A DNA stretch of 56,716 nucleotides, taken from 38-11 sp964539975. Its GTDB lineage: Bacteria; Bacillota; Clostridia; Tissierellales; Dethiosulfatibacteraceae. The notes below the pieces were generated by a model. That model saw only the letters and a program-made list of their open reading frames with translations, was not told the DNA's origin and ran no database searches. How positions within the stretch are numbered: position 1 is the stretch's first letter; the number at the start of each line of letters is the position of its first letter. The stretch spans positions 1 to 56,716 of the forward strand of contig CAZIKK010000016.1 in the NCBI GenBank assembly GCA_964539975.1, read 5' to 3'. The translations under genes were made by a program, and so were the position numbers. This document shows, one piece after another, positions 17,425-26,433 of this stretch.

Positions 17425-18810
17425 ATGTCAAAAACAAATCAAAGTGCATCTAATTTATCCAAGCAAAAGCCACAAGAAGGATCATTGGGCTTGCTGGCAT
17501 GTGTGACGATGATCGCTGGGGGAATGATCGGAAGCGCCATCTTCTCACTTTCAGGAATGACACTTTATTATGCAGGACCGGCAGCTCTGTTTTCTTGGAT
17601 TATCGCTGCAATTATTCTATTAATGTATGGTTTACAAGTTGCGGAACTTTCCACGATTTTCCCAAAATCTGGAGGGGTTTTTGTCTTTCCATCCAAAGCA
17701 TTGGGAAAAACTGAAACACAAGGTAAGATATGGGGTTGGTTCTCTGTTTGGGGATATGTATTTTCTAACATAGCAGGGATCTCTTTTTCAGCTATCTATG
17801 TAGCGACTTATCTAGGCGTTGGGTTTCCAGCTTTCGACGGCATGCAGGTACCGTTAGCTGTAGGTGCAGTCGTATTGTGTAGTGTGCTTAATTTCTACAA
17901 AATTTCGGTTGCCGGAAAGGCCAATACAGCTTTGGTTGCGGTATTGGTGGGTACTATGTTGGTATATATCGGGGTAGGACTTTTCGGCGGACAATGGGAC
18001 AGCAGCATGCTGACACCCTTTTTCTCACAAGGTGCCATGGGTAGCACTGGATTTATCAGTGCCATTCCAAATGCCATGGTTGCTTACGGTTCTATCGTAG
18101 CCATTGCCTTTATGGTATCTGAAGTAAAGAATCCGAACAAAAACGTTCCAAAATCTATTGCGATTGCCATGGGTATTGTGGTAACTTTGTATGCATTCAT
18201 CATCATTGCTACAGTCGGTTTGGTTGCGACCGGTTTCTTGATTGACAATCCAGGCATGAGATTTATCCCATTGTATGCGGCAGCCTTCACAAAGCTAGGC
18301 ATGTATCCATGGTTGACCCAAGTAATTTCCATTTCAGCAGTGATGGCTCTATTGACAACCATTTTGGTATTGATCGCCATCACATCAAGAGCAATTCATG
18401 CGACGGCTGAAGGTGGATTGTTGCCAAAATTCTTGGGACAAACCTACAAAGACACAGGGGTACCTCTTAATGCGACTATCAGTGTAGCGGTAATCAGTGC
18501 GGTTATTTCCAGTATGCCTCAATTTACCGAGCAGATTGTTAACTTAGGTTCGTTGTTTGCGGCAATTACCATCGTGATCAACAGTTTCTCATTATTGGAA
18601 GCAAGAAAAAAATTCGAACATATTCCTGGGAATTACAGAGCGCCAGGTGGTTCAGTAGTGCCAATAGTCACTATGTCGGTAATTGTAGCCACTTATATTC
18701 CAAAAGTATTTGATGGAACGGCTGTATTGTCCTTTACTTTTATCTGGTATGCGGTGGCAGCTTTGATCTTGGCCGTTAATTTGAGAAATATTAAATCTAA
18801 AAGCAGTTAG
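17425..18810 (+). CDS. APC-superfamily amino acid/amine permease
   Basis: The protein has 461 residues and about twelve membrane helices. The N-terminal motif GGMIGSAIFSLSG is the unwound first helix that binds the amine/carboxyl group in APC carriers; TSRAIHATAEGGLLPK is the usual loop after helix 8. It imports or exchanges an amino acid, polyamine or similar amine across the inner membrane. GATGGAGG precedes the ATG. Placed between the dehydrogenase and the selenoprotein genes, it probably brings in the pathway substrate, which would be an amine-bearing compound (inference). Confidence 0.9.
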   Translation: MSKTNQSASNLSKQKPQEGSLGLLACVTMIAGGMIGSAIFSLSGMTLYYAGPAALFSWIIAAIILLMYGLQVAELSTIFPKSGGVFVFPSKALGKTETQGKIWGWFSVWGYVFSNIAGISFSAIYVATYLGVGFPAFDGMQVPLAVGAVVLCSVLNFYKISVAGKANTALVAVLVGTMLVYIGVGLFGGQWDSSMLTPFFSQGAMGSTGFISAIPNAMVAYGSIVAIAFMVSEVKNPNKNVPKSIAIAMGIVVTLYAFIIIATVGLVATGFLIDNPGMRFIPLYAAAFTKLGMYPWLTQVISISAVMALLTTILVLIAITSRAIHATAEGGLLPKFLGQTYKDTGVPLNATISVAVISAVISSMPQFTEQIVNLGSLFAAITIVINSFSLLEARKKFEHIPGNYRAPGGSVVPIVTMSVIVATYIPKVFDGTAVLSFTFIWYAVAALILAVNLRNIKSKSS

Positions 18811-18823
18811 TGTCAATAGAGAC

Positions 18824-18852
18824 AAGGGTGGCGGCATGCCGCCACCCTTTCT
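18824..18852 (+). terminator. Strong hairpin terminator inside the catabolic gene set
   Basis: AAGGGTGGCGGCA and TGCCGCCACCCTT form a fully self-complementary 26-base hairpin followed by TTTC. The next gene starts only 36 bases later with no visible promoter, so the hairpin probably lowers rather than ends distal expression. Confidence 0.75.
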
Positions 18853-18888
18853 TAATCGTAATCGAATCCCCATAATGGAGGCAGATCA

Positions 18889-19800
18889 ATGAAACATTTA
18901 AAGGAAACAAACATTGAAATGAAACAAACCTGTGTAGCTTTTGGCCGATTTGAAAGCATGCACAAAGGGCATCGGGCAGTGATCAACCATTTAGTCAAAC
19001 AGGAGAAAAAAGGCTACTCTAGTGTACTATTGAATTTGACCAATGAAGCAGCCTCTGAAGAGGTGGTTTATACCATAGAAGAAAAATGTCACATGCTGGA
19101 AAAGGATGGCCCTATGTATTTTTGGGAATATCCATTCAACGACAGTGTGATGAAAATGTCACCCGAAGCATTTGTGAAAGAGGTTTTAGTCGGGCAATTG
19201 GGAGCCAAAGTGGTTGTGGTGGGAGAAAATCACCGTTTTGGTCATCAACAGGAAGGAAATCTGGCCACATTGAAGGACTTAGGGTTGAAATACCATTTTG
19301 AAGTGGTGGTATGCGAAACCGAAACCTATGAGGAACAACCCATAACCTGTGAAGCCATTAAAGAGGCTATTGGATCAGGACAGATTGAAAAAGCCAATGA
19401 CATGCTGGGACACCCCTACACTTTCTATGGAGAAGTGGTACACGGCAAGGCATTGGGTAGGACAGTCGGCATGCCCACAGCCAATTTGGGATTTCCTAAA
19501 AACAAATTGATTCCAAAACACGGGGTATACGCCACCATGACAGAGATACAAGAAGATGAAATGGTTCAAGGGTTGACAAATATTGGAAAAAGACCTTCTG
19601 TGGACGATCACAGCTATGTGACCATTGAAACATTCTTACTGGATTTTTCTCGAGACATTTATGGAAAGCGCATACGCTTGGAAATCCACAACTATATTCG
19701 AGGAGTAAAAAAATTCAACGGCTTGGACGAAGTGAAAGCTCAAGTGGAGAAAGATATCGAAGCGATCAAAGATTGCTTGAATGTGAATGCTTCTGCTTAA
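18889..19800 (+). CDS. RibF-like bifunctional riboflavin kinase/FAD synthetase paralogue
   Basis: The protein has 303 residues, normal for RibF. The N-terminal nucleotidyltransferase half has a changed signature, GRFESMHKGH in place of GxFDGxHxGH, and GENHRFGHQQEG as the second motif. The C-terminal riboflavin kinase half keeps GRTVGMPTANL (the PTAN motif), HGVYATM and NIGKRPSV. It would make FMN and FAD from riboflavin in the cytoplasm. Bacteria normally have one ribF elsewhere, so this looks like a specialised extra copy co-expressed with the selenoprotein genes 35 bases downstream. The altered first motif leaves FAD synthetase activity uncertain; kinase activity looks intact. Confidence 0.85.
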   Translation: MKHLKETNIEMKQTCVAFGRFESMHKGHRAVINHLVKQEKKGYSSVLLNLTNEAASEEVVYTIEEKCHMLEKDGPMYFWEYPFNDSVMKMSPEAFVKEVLVGQLGAKVVVVGENHRFGHQQEGNLATLKDLGLKYHFEVVVCETETYEEQPITCEAIKEAIGSGQIEKANDMLGHPYTFYGEVVHGKALGRTVGMPTANLGFPKNKLIPKHGVYATMTEIQEDEMVQGLTNIGKRPSVDDHSYVTIETFLLDFSRDIYGKRIRLEIHNYIRGVKKFNGLDEVKAQVEKDIEAIKDCLNVNASA

Positions 19801-19835
19801 GGCGGAGGCATTCAACTTAGAAAGGAGTAACCGAC

Positions 19836-21170
19836 ATGAAAAAACTAAAGGCAGTGTATTATCTGAACCAGTTCTATGCCGGCTTGGGTGGCGAAGAAAA
19901 AGCGGATATGGGCGTGACGGTTTTTGATGAAAAAAAAGGACCCGCATTGGGGATAGAACCTTTTTGGCAAGATCAAATGACAGTGGAGAAAGTCATTGCA
20001 TGCGGAGATAATTACATGAACAACGAGGATCATTTTCCTATTGCGGCAGCAGCGATCAAAAAAGTCATCCAAGAGGTTCAACCAGACGTGGTAGTGGCAG
20101 GACCTGCTTTCAACGCGGGTCGTTATGGTGTGGCCTGTGCGAAAGTGTGTGACTTTATTCAAAAAGAGTTCAACATACCCGCAGTAACAGCGATGTATTA
20201 TGAGAACCCAGCTGTTCCTATGTACGTAAGAGAAGTCTACATGGTAGAAACACCTGAAACAGCCGTAGGGATGAGAAAAGTTTTGCCCACATTGGGTAAA
20301 TTGGCGTTGAAGTTGGCATCGAAAGAACCCGTTGGACCAGCTAGAGTGGAAGGTTATTTGCCAAGAGGCTATCGATACAACGAATACCATGAAAGAACAG
20401 GAGCTCAGCGTGCAGTAGACATGTTGATTAAAAAATTGAATGGGGAGCCATACGTAACGGAAGTACCGTTAAGAGCGCTAGAAAAAGTAACACCTGCAGC
20501 ACCTTTATCCAACATGGAGACAGCAACCGTTGCCATGATCACTACAGGCGGGTTGGTTCCAAAAGGCAATCCTGACAAGCTAAAACAAGCCTTCTCAGTC
20601 ACCTTTGGGGCCTACGACATTCAGGACTTAGCAAGTGTTTCAAGCGATGATTACGAATCCATCCATGGCGGGTATGACACGACGATTGTAGACAAGGACC
20701 CCAATAGACTGATTCCATTGGATGAATTGCGGGTTCTGGAAAAAGAAGGGCGCATCAAAAGCATCTATCCCAAGTTCTTGACCACTTGTGGCATTGGAAC
20801 CAATGTTGAAAACGGCAAAAACATCGGTAGAGGCATGGTGGCCACCTTGATGGAAGGCCAAGTGGATGCGGCAATCCTTACCTCTACATGAGGCACCTGC
20901 ACACGTTGCGTTGCAACCATATCAAAAGAATTAGACAGAGCGGGCATTCCAAATGCTGTGATCACTGGTTTTACATCTATAGCATACAATGTGGGTGCCA
21001 ATCGGATCATATACGGTGGCAATTTCACCAGCCCAGCTGGGAATCCAGATTTACCCATTAATCGAGAAAAGCACTATAGGCGCACCATTCTGGAAAAAGC
21101 TTTTGAGGCCTTATGCCAACCCATTGAAGAACCAACCATCTTTAATGTGGATGAAAGCAAAGAAGCTTAA
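19836..21170 (+). CDS. Selenoprotein: glycine/betaine/sarcosine reductase component B (GrdB/GrdF/GrdH-like), Sec at UGA 20889-20891
   Basis: The protein has 444 residues when the in-frame TGA at 20889-20891 is read as selenocysteine (residue 352). The residues around it, TST-Sec-GTCTRC, match the family's Sec-x-x-Cys active site, and the frame continues for 92 conserved codons, including GANRII and a GNP element, to a TAA. A conventional reading would stop at 351 residues and leave an orphan tail. The family B component reductively cleaves the C-N bond of glycine, sarcosine or betaine with GrdA; no GrdA, GrdC or GrdD is in this window, so the real substrate and partners are unknown. Ribosome site AAAGGAG. 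Followed 35 bases later by its GrdE-like partner. Confidence 0.93.
20889..20930 (+). promoter_or_regulatory. Predicted SECIS element at the recoded UGA
   Basis: Bacterial SECIS hairpins begin at or just after the UGA. Here GTTGC (20905-20909) and GCAAC (20913-20917) form a 5-bp stem with a GTT loop, 13 bases after the UGA. SelB-bound Sec-tRNA would be recruited there. The lower stem near the UGA is not clear by eye. Confidence 0.55.
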
Positions 21171-21205
21171 TGACAACATGAAAACTAGTGTGATAGGAGT
21201 GTAAA

Positions 21206-22516
21206 ATGAGACTAAATAGGCGATATTATCAAGTAAAGAATGTTAAATGGGGAGAGACCACAGCCTTTTCTAAAGGAACGTTGACCATTCAGAAATCCCA
21301 GTTGCAAGAAGCAGTTAAACCTCTAATGAAAAGCATAGCCTCTATTGATTTCCAATTGGTTGAACCAGGAGAAAGCTGTCGAATTATCCATGTGCTGGAT
21401 GGATTGACCCCAATGGTGAAAGTATCAGGCAACGGCTATGAATATCCGGGATACTTTGGGAGCCCTGAGACGGTTGGAGATGGCGAAACCAATATGCTCA
21501 CAGGCTTTGCCGTTGTGCAGAGTGCCCCTTTGCCGTGGGAAACAAGCAGTGCCAGTAGTGGCCTTCTTTATCCACGAGATGCCATCATGGATATGACAGG
21601 GGATATAGCAGGCATGTCACCTTTCTCAGAAACCAACAATCTCGTCATGGTGTACGATTTGATGGATGGAAAATCTTCTGCTGAATACGACCAAGATATT
21701 CGGCTATGCAGTTTGAAAGTTGCGGAATTGCTGGCAAAAACCACTCTGGAATGCGAGCCAGATGAAATCGAAACTTTTTCAATAGAAGACACCGATGACA
21801 CCTTACCAAATGTTGTTTTGGTTTGGCAATGCCAAAACCAAGGGGTTTATGCCAATACCTATTTGTACGGACAAAGCATTGACAACTTGGTGCCCACGTT
21901 GCTTCATCCTAATGAAATGCTCGATGGCTGCGTGATCAGTGGCAATTATGTTTGGCCAGCTTTCAAGGTGCCAACCTACTTGCAGTCCAATCATCCCATT
22001 TTATTGGATTTGTACAGACAACACGGCAAAACATTGAATTTCAAGGGAGTTATTTTCAGCAGAAGCCATAATCCTACAAACTGGCATAAAGAGCGATCAG
22101 CTAATTTCTGTGTGAAGCTGGCTCATTACCTGAAAGCCAATGGATTGGTTATGGCTTGGGAAGGCGGCGGAAATGCGGCTGTAGACGGTATGCTAACCAT
22201 ACAAGCCGCTGAAAAAAGTGGCATCAAAGCCACAACGGTCACCTTTGAATTTGGCGGTCCAGACGGAACAGAAGGGGTGTTATTGGTGGATGATGTGCCA
22301 GAAGCAGATGCGGTAATAAGCGGCGGGAGTATTGAAAAACCATATACCTTGCCCAAAGTAGAGCGTGTGGTAGGCGGAGAGGTGTTCCGGTTGGAGAAAG
22401 AATCCGGTGGCGTGTTCCCACCAGCTCATGAAAGCTATTTTTTCGAAACCACTACCCATTTTTACTGTTCAGGAAATCAGTCTGGGCACAGCAAGCTGTT
22501 TGCTGAATCCTACTGA
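21206..22516 (+). CDS. GrdE/GrdG/GrdI-like subunit of a component-B reductase, divergent
   Basis: The protein has 436 residues, close to the ~430 of GrdE-type proproteins. Shared landmarks include EPGESCRI near residue 55, PGYFG, TPM-VKVSG and HPNEMLDG near 235-241. In classical GrdE, as I recall it, the proprotein is cut at an Asn-Cys in SGNC and the Cys becomes a pyruvoyl group. The matching site here reads SGNY (Asn247-Tyr248), with a Cys only at 242, so normal processing should fail. It is paired with the GrdB-like selenoprotein and followed 37 bases later by ferredoxin and AOR genes. It is probably the partner subunit, but with altered chemistry. Confidence 0.85.
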   Translation: MRLNRRYYQVKNVKWGETTAFSKGTLTIQKSQLQEAVKPLMKSIASIDFQLVEPGESCRIIHVLDGLTPMVKVSGNGYEYPGYFGSPETVGDGETNMLTGFAVVQSAPLPWETSSASSGLLYPRDAIMDMTGDIAGMSPFSETNNLVMVYDLMDGKSSAEYDQDIRLCSLKVAELLAKTTLECEPDEIETFSIEDTDDTLPNVVLVWQCQNQGVYANTYLYGQSIDNLVPTLLHPNEMLDGCVISGNYVWPAFKVPTYLQSNHPILLDLYRQHGKTLNFKGVIFSRSHNPTNWHKERSANFCVKLAHYLKANGLVMAWEGGGNAAVDGMLTIQAAEKSGIKATTVTFEFGGPDGTEGVLLVDDVPEADAVISGGSIEKPYTLPKVERVVGGEVFRLEKESGGVFPPAHESYFFETTTHFYCSGNQSGHSKLFAESY

Positions 22517-22553
22517 TGATTCAAGGATCCTAATCCAAAGGAGTGAAGAGATC

Positions 22554-22952
22554 ATGAAACTAAAATTTGACACAACGCTATGCACAGAATGTCATGCCTG
22601 TGAAATGATGTGCTCTATGGCTCATTTTCAAGTATACAATCAAAAAAGAGCCGCATTGAGAACCATCACAAAATTTCCAGACAGCCCAGACATGGCTTAT
22701 TGCAGACAGTGTGAAGATGCGCCCTGCGCGGCTGTGTGTCCGGTAGATGCATTGACAAGAGAGGACGAAGTGGTATGGATGGATATGGAAAAATGCATTC
22801 AGTGTGGCTTATGTCAAGAAGCATGTCCTTATGATGCCATGTTTCAAACGCCGGAAGGCAACTATTTCAAATGTGACACCTGCAAGGGAGCCTTTAAGTG
22901 TACAGCAGCCTGTGCAACAAAAGCTTTGACCACAACCCGGGAGGTGGAGTGA
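22554..22952 (+). CDS. Polyferredoxin-type 4Fe-4S electron-transfer protein (AOR partner)
   Basis: The protein has 132 residues and resembles the HycB/AOR small subunit family. Cysteine clusters: CTECHACEMMC, CRQCEDAPCAAVCP, CIQCGLCQEACP and CDTC...C, enough for about four 4Fe-4S clusters. It would carry electrons to or from the aldehyde oxidoreductase encoded next. The start at 22554 is chosen because AAGGAGTG lies just upstream and the first cluster follows directly; the frame is open 49 codons upstream, but inside the preceding gene. Its stop overlaps the AOR start (TGATG). Confidence 0.92.
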   Translation: MKLKFDTTLCTECHACEMMCSMAHFQVYNQKRAALRTITKFPDSPDMAYCRQCEDAPCAAVCPVDALTREDEVVWMDMEKCIQCGLCQEACPYDAMFQTPEGNYFKCDTCKGAFKCTAACATKALTTTREVE

Positions 22953-24775
22953 TGTTTGAGTGTTATGCAAAAAGAAGACTGAGAATCGATCTAACCCAGG
23001 AGACTTTTTCCATAGAACCCCTAGAAGAAGCGTATATTGAAAAATATATCGGGGGCATGGGATTTGGGACAGAAGTGATATTCAAGGAAGTCCCACCTGA
23101 AATCGATGCGTTAGATGAAAGAAATAAAATAACCTTAAGCGTAGGACCGATCAATGGCACAAGAGCACCGTTGTTTGCTCAGTCTTGTATTGTGACCAAA
23201 TCTCCAGCTACCAATGGCATGGTCAACAGCTATGCGGGTGGCGAGATGGCGAATAGAATCAAGCAAAGCGGTTATGATATGGTCATCATAGAAGGAAAAG
23301 CAAAAGAACTGACCTATGTGATGATTAATGAAGACGGGGCTAAGTTTTACGATGCAACCACACTAAAAGGCAAAAACACCGATGAGACAGAAGCGTTTAT
23401 CAAGACAACCCACGGACCAGAAACAGGTGTGGCTTCCATCGGATTGGCAGGAGAAAACAAGGTGCGCTACGCAGCCTGCATCTCCGGCACTAGAGCTTAT
23501 GGCCGAGGTGGTGTAGGGGCCGTATTTGGATCTAAGAACTTGAAAGCCATCGGCTTTTCTGGAGATAGAGACATTAGGGTTAACCAACCGGAAGCGTTTG
23601 AAGGGTATGTGAATCAGTGTATGGAAATCATTGAAAACGCATTTGGACAGCAATGGAACCTCATGGCATCTTTTGGAAAATTTGGAACCGGTTCCGGACT
23701 AGGTATGATCAACGGGAGAAATGCGTTAGCCACTAAAAACCATCGCTACAGCCATTACGACAAGGGAGATCAGATAGATGGTTTCGCTTACATGAAAAAT
23801 TATCCCACAAGGTTGGTGGCATGCTATGGATGTGCGGTTCATTGCGGTCAAGTGCATCGTTTTGAAAAAGGCAAATTTCCAGGAATGGTGACGAGAGGTC
23901 CTGAATACGAAACCATGTATTCATTTGGATCAGACATTCTCAATGACGATGCAGAAATATTGGCGAAAGCCCATCAGATTTGTGAGGAATACGGCATGGA
24001 TACCCTTTCAGCAGGTTGTACCATGGCCTTTGCCATGGAATGCTATGAAAAGGGATTGATCACAAAAGAAGACACCGGTGGTATTGAATTAAAGTTTGGC
24101 AACAACGAAAACATGTTGAAAATGCTGGAAAAAGTAGGTAAACGAGAAGACATCGGAGATTTAATGGCAGAAGGAACCAAGCGGATGTCTGAAAAGATAG
24201 GAAAAGGCTCACAAGCCTTCGCTATGCAAGTGAAGGGCTTGGAGTTTGCTGCATGGATGCCTCAAAGAATGAAAGGTTTGGGTTTGACTTTCACCACATC
24301 CAATCGAGGGGCTTGCCACAAACGGGCGCCTGTTGGGGCAGAAGTAACAGGGCAGATTCCGATGGACAGCATAGAAAACAAACCAGCACTAGTCAAAGAA
24401 ATCCAAGATCGGGTCAACGCTCTGTTTACCTTGGTCTGTTGCCGATTTGCCGAGTTTGAATACCCCACTCAGCTGTTCTTGGATTTATTGGAGACAGCTT
24501 CTGGCATCAAGATTTCAGAAGAAGCTTTTGTCGAAAAAGGCGAAATGATATGGAATATGGAGCGCTACTTCAATGTAAAATCAGGTATGTCTAGAAAAGA
24601 AGATTGGTTGCCAGAAAGGTGTTTTGAACCTTTGACTGATATCAAAGAGCCTTTCAAACCCTTGACAAAGGAAGATATCAACACGATGCTGGACGAATAC
24701 TATGCCTTGAGAGGCTGGGATGAAAATGGCGTACCAACAGAAGAGACGCTAGATCGGTTGGCCATAGAAAGATGA
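22952..24775 (+). CDS. Aldehyde ferredoxin oxidoreductase (tungsten/molybdopterin)
   Basis: The protein has 607 residues, the family norm. The N-terminal half (GGMGFGTEV, GPINGTRAPLFAQS, GGRGGVGAVFGSKNLKA-like region) binds the bis-pterin cofactor. The 4Fe-4S ligands are visible as Cys291-x2-Cys294-x3-Cys298 (ACYGCAVHCG) and a distal Cys at 496/497 (LVCC). It interconverts aldehydes and acids using ferredoxin in the cytoplasm. It is translationally coupled to the ferredoxin (one-base overlap) and to the MoaD-like gene (four-base overlap). In this operon it may oxidise an aldehyde made downstream of the selenoenzyme, or reduce an acid; direction is not readable. Confidence 0.95.
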   Translation: MFECYAKRRLRIDLTQETFSIEPLEEAYIEKYIGGMGFGTEVIFKEVPPEIDALDERNKITLSVGPINGTRAPLFAQSCIVTKSPATNGMVNSYAGGEMANRIKQSGYDMVIIEGKAKELTYVMINEDGAKFYDATTLKGKNTDETEAFIKTTHGPETGVASIGLAGENKVRYAACISGTRAYGRGGVGAVFGSKNLKAIGFSGDRDIRVNQPEAFEGYVNQCMEIIENAFGQQWNLMASFGKFGTGSGLGMINGRNALATKNHRYSHYDKGDQIDGFAYMKNYPTRLVACYGCAVHCGQVHRFEKGKFPGMVTRGPEYETMYSFGSDILNDDAEILAKAHQICEEYGMDTLSAGCTMAFAMECYEKGLITKEDTGGIELKFGNNENMLKMLEKVGKREDIGDLMAEGTKRMSEKIGKGSQAFAMQVKGLEFAAWMPQRMKGLGLTFTTSNRGACHKRAPVGAEVTGQIPMDSIENKPALVKEIQDRVNALFTLVCCRFAEFEYPTQLFLDLLETASGIKISEEAFVEKGEMIWNMERYFNVKSGMSRKEDWLPERCFEPLTDIKEPFKPLTKEDINTMLDEYYALRGWDENGVPTEETLDRLAIER

Positions 24776-25062
24776 TCACTGTCAAGGTTCATTTGGCTGG
24801 ACCTTTTCGGCTATATGGACATCCTAAAGACCTTTCACTTAGATTGAGCAATGGCAGTACGTTGAATGAAGTGTTGGAAGAATTGGAAAAACTAGGGAAT
24901 CAGGGCTTTAAGAAAGACGTTTCAGAGAGGATACTTAAGGACAAGGGATTGCAACAGTTGGTCTTTGTCAATCAAAAGAGTCTTCGGTACAGTTGGCAGT
25001 GGGATCAGCCATTAGAAGATGGAGATCACATCATGTTTCTACCACCCATGGAAGGTGGATAA
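24772..25062 (+). CDS. MoaD/ThiS-family small sulfur carrier
   Basis: The protein has 96 residues with a ubiquitin-like pattern and the C-terminal Gly-Gly (PPMEGG) that is thiocarboxylated in sulfur carriers. Such proteins donate sulfur for the dithiolene of molybdopterin. Its ATG overlaps the AOR stop by four bases, so it is made together with AOR and probably serves its pterin cofactor. It ends at a strong terminator overlapping its stop codon. Confidence 0.9.
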   Translation: MITVKVHLAGPFRLYGHPKDLSLRLSNGSTLNEVLEELEKLGNQGFKKDVSERILKDKGLQQLVFVNQKSLRYSWQWDQPLEDGDHIMFLPPMEGG

Positions 25063-25094
25063 GGCAAGGGTTTAAACCCTTGCCTTATTTTTTA
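25059..25094. terminator. Bidirectional terminator between MoaD and SLH genes
   Basis: ATAAGGCAAGGGTTT and AAACCCTTGCCTTAT form a perfect 15-bp palindrome (25059-25088) followed by six T. It includes the MoaD stop codon and lies at the 3' end of the convergent SLH gene. Confidence 0.93.
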
Positions 25095-26312
25095 ATGATA
25101 AATCATTTCGTATAAGCGGACGGACAGCACCAGGGCTTGTTCCTTGGTAGCTTGAAGGCCAGGTGCGATCTGTCTTTCGCTGATACCTTGCAAGATACCC
25201 ATTTTGAATAGATTTTGGACATGGGGTTTGGCCCAGTCGGAAATAAGGTCTTCGTCAATAAAATGGATCGTATCATCGGATACTGGCATCTCAATCCCAA
25301 GCTCCAATAAAAAACGATCAAAAATGGTAGCAATTTGTTCTCGGGTAAGAGGGGCGTCAGGAGCAAAGCGTTGATTGCCCACCCCGTTAACCAATCCCAA
25401 TCCAGCAGCGATGGAGACGGCCGGATTATCGGTATCCACAAAGAAAACCTGTTCTAAATCTTCAGGGATGCCCGCTACCACGTTGTATAAATTGACCATC
25501 ACTTCTGCAAAGGCTTCTCTAGTAATGGGATCAGTGAACCCGGATTGGGTATTCTCTGTTGTAATATGAAGCTCTTGTGCACCAAAGACTCCTTCAATAG
25601 CCCAAGGAGAAGGTCCTTCGGAAGGCGCTGTGGGATCCTTAATTAACCTTGGGTTGGCCACTAATACAGCGCCAGCACCGTTTAAACCAAAATGAAAATG
25701 CATCTGGCCAATGTGACGAATGTCCAATGCCACGGTTTCCCATTGATTAGAAGGTGTGATGGCATATTTTACTTGCCAGGAACTGTTGTGAATATGGATA
25801 TTTAGTCCAGAGGTTGGATAGTCCAGAGGATTTAGCAAAGAGCCTTCTGCGATGCTCAATTGCTGATTATTTGTGACAGGCAAAGGGTACTGACTCAAGA
25901 AATCCTCGTAGGAAGCATGGTTTTTTTCGTGGGCTTCACGGTTGATCATCCAATCCATGTAAGCAGAAAAATCTCCTGAGTTATCTGGAGTCAAAGCAAT
26001 GACATCGAAAACCAACTGATGGTAGGCGGATGTATCGAGGGACACATATTGGTCAGAAGACCTTTTGGTTCCCCCTTGATAAAAGGCGTACAAGCCTTCT
26101 GAGAAATCAGATTTTCCCGTGGCGTGGATTTTTTCAATCACTTGTCTCTGATCCGATGTAATTTTCACAGCTTGGCCATGAGGCGTGACAAAATCACTGG
26201 AATTGGTTACAAGGGACAGCGTATCTTGGGCAAATACAGGAAAAGTACCTGCCAATGCACCACAGATCATGCACACCATAACTTTTCTAAGAAAAGGTTT
26301 GAATGAAATCAT
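25092..26312 (-). CDS. SLH-domain cell-surface protein with C-terminal anchor
   Basis: The protein has 406 residues. An N-terminal signal peptide (KVMVCMICGALAGTFPVFA) leads to a region of about 210 residues that I do not recognise, with a beta-rich look. The C-terminal half holds SLH repeats (ITREAFAEVMVNLYNVV, FAPDAPLTREQIATIFDRFL, and a last repeat ending RLYEMIYH). SLH repeats bind pyruvylated wall polymers, so the protein is displayed on the surface. AGGAGG precedes the ATG. It is inverted between the two halves of the catabolic region; a shared function is not shown by sequence. Confidence 0.88.
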   Translation of the reverse strand: MISFKPFLRKVMVCMICGALAGTFPVFAQDTLSLVTNSSDFVTPHGQAVKITSDQRQVIEKIHATGKSDFSEGLYAFYQGGTKRSSDQYVSLDTSAYHQLVFDVIALTPDNSGDFSAYMDWMINREAHEKNHASYEDFLSQYPLPVTNNQQLSIAEGSLLNPLDYPTSGLNIHIHNSSWQVKYAITPSNQWETVALDIRHIGQMHFHFGLNGAGAVLVANPRLIKDPTAPSEGPSPWAIEGVFGAQELHITTENTQSGFTDPITREAFAEVMVNLYNVVAGIPEDLEQVFFVDTDNPAVSIAAGLGLVNGVGNQRFAPDAPLTREQIATIFDRFLLELGIEMPVSDDTIHFIDEDLISDWAKPHVQNLFKMGILQGISERQIAPGLQATKEQALVLSVRLYEMIYH

Positions 26313-26433
26313 ATGAACCTCCTATGTAAATCTTCTTTGATAGTATAACACATCTATCTTGTCTTAGACTTAAAATGGGATAAATTTGTTCAATTGATCG
26401 AAACAAATATTTATTCATTAATCTGGTAAAAGA

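Noticed and set aside
19836..20891. GrdB-like gene truncated by a nonsense mutation (pseudogene)
   Set aside because: The residues on both sides of the TGA match the family active site with Sec, and the downstream 92 codons are conserved and open; recoding explains it better.
18889..25062. Complete glycine, sarcosine or betaine reductase operon
   Set aside because: No GrdA selenoprotein, GrdC/GrdD or thioredoxin genes occur in the window, and the GrdE-like partner seems to lack its cleavage Cys.
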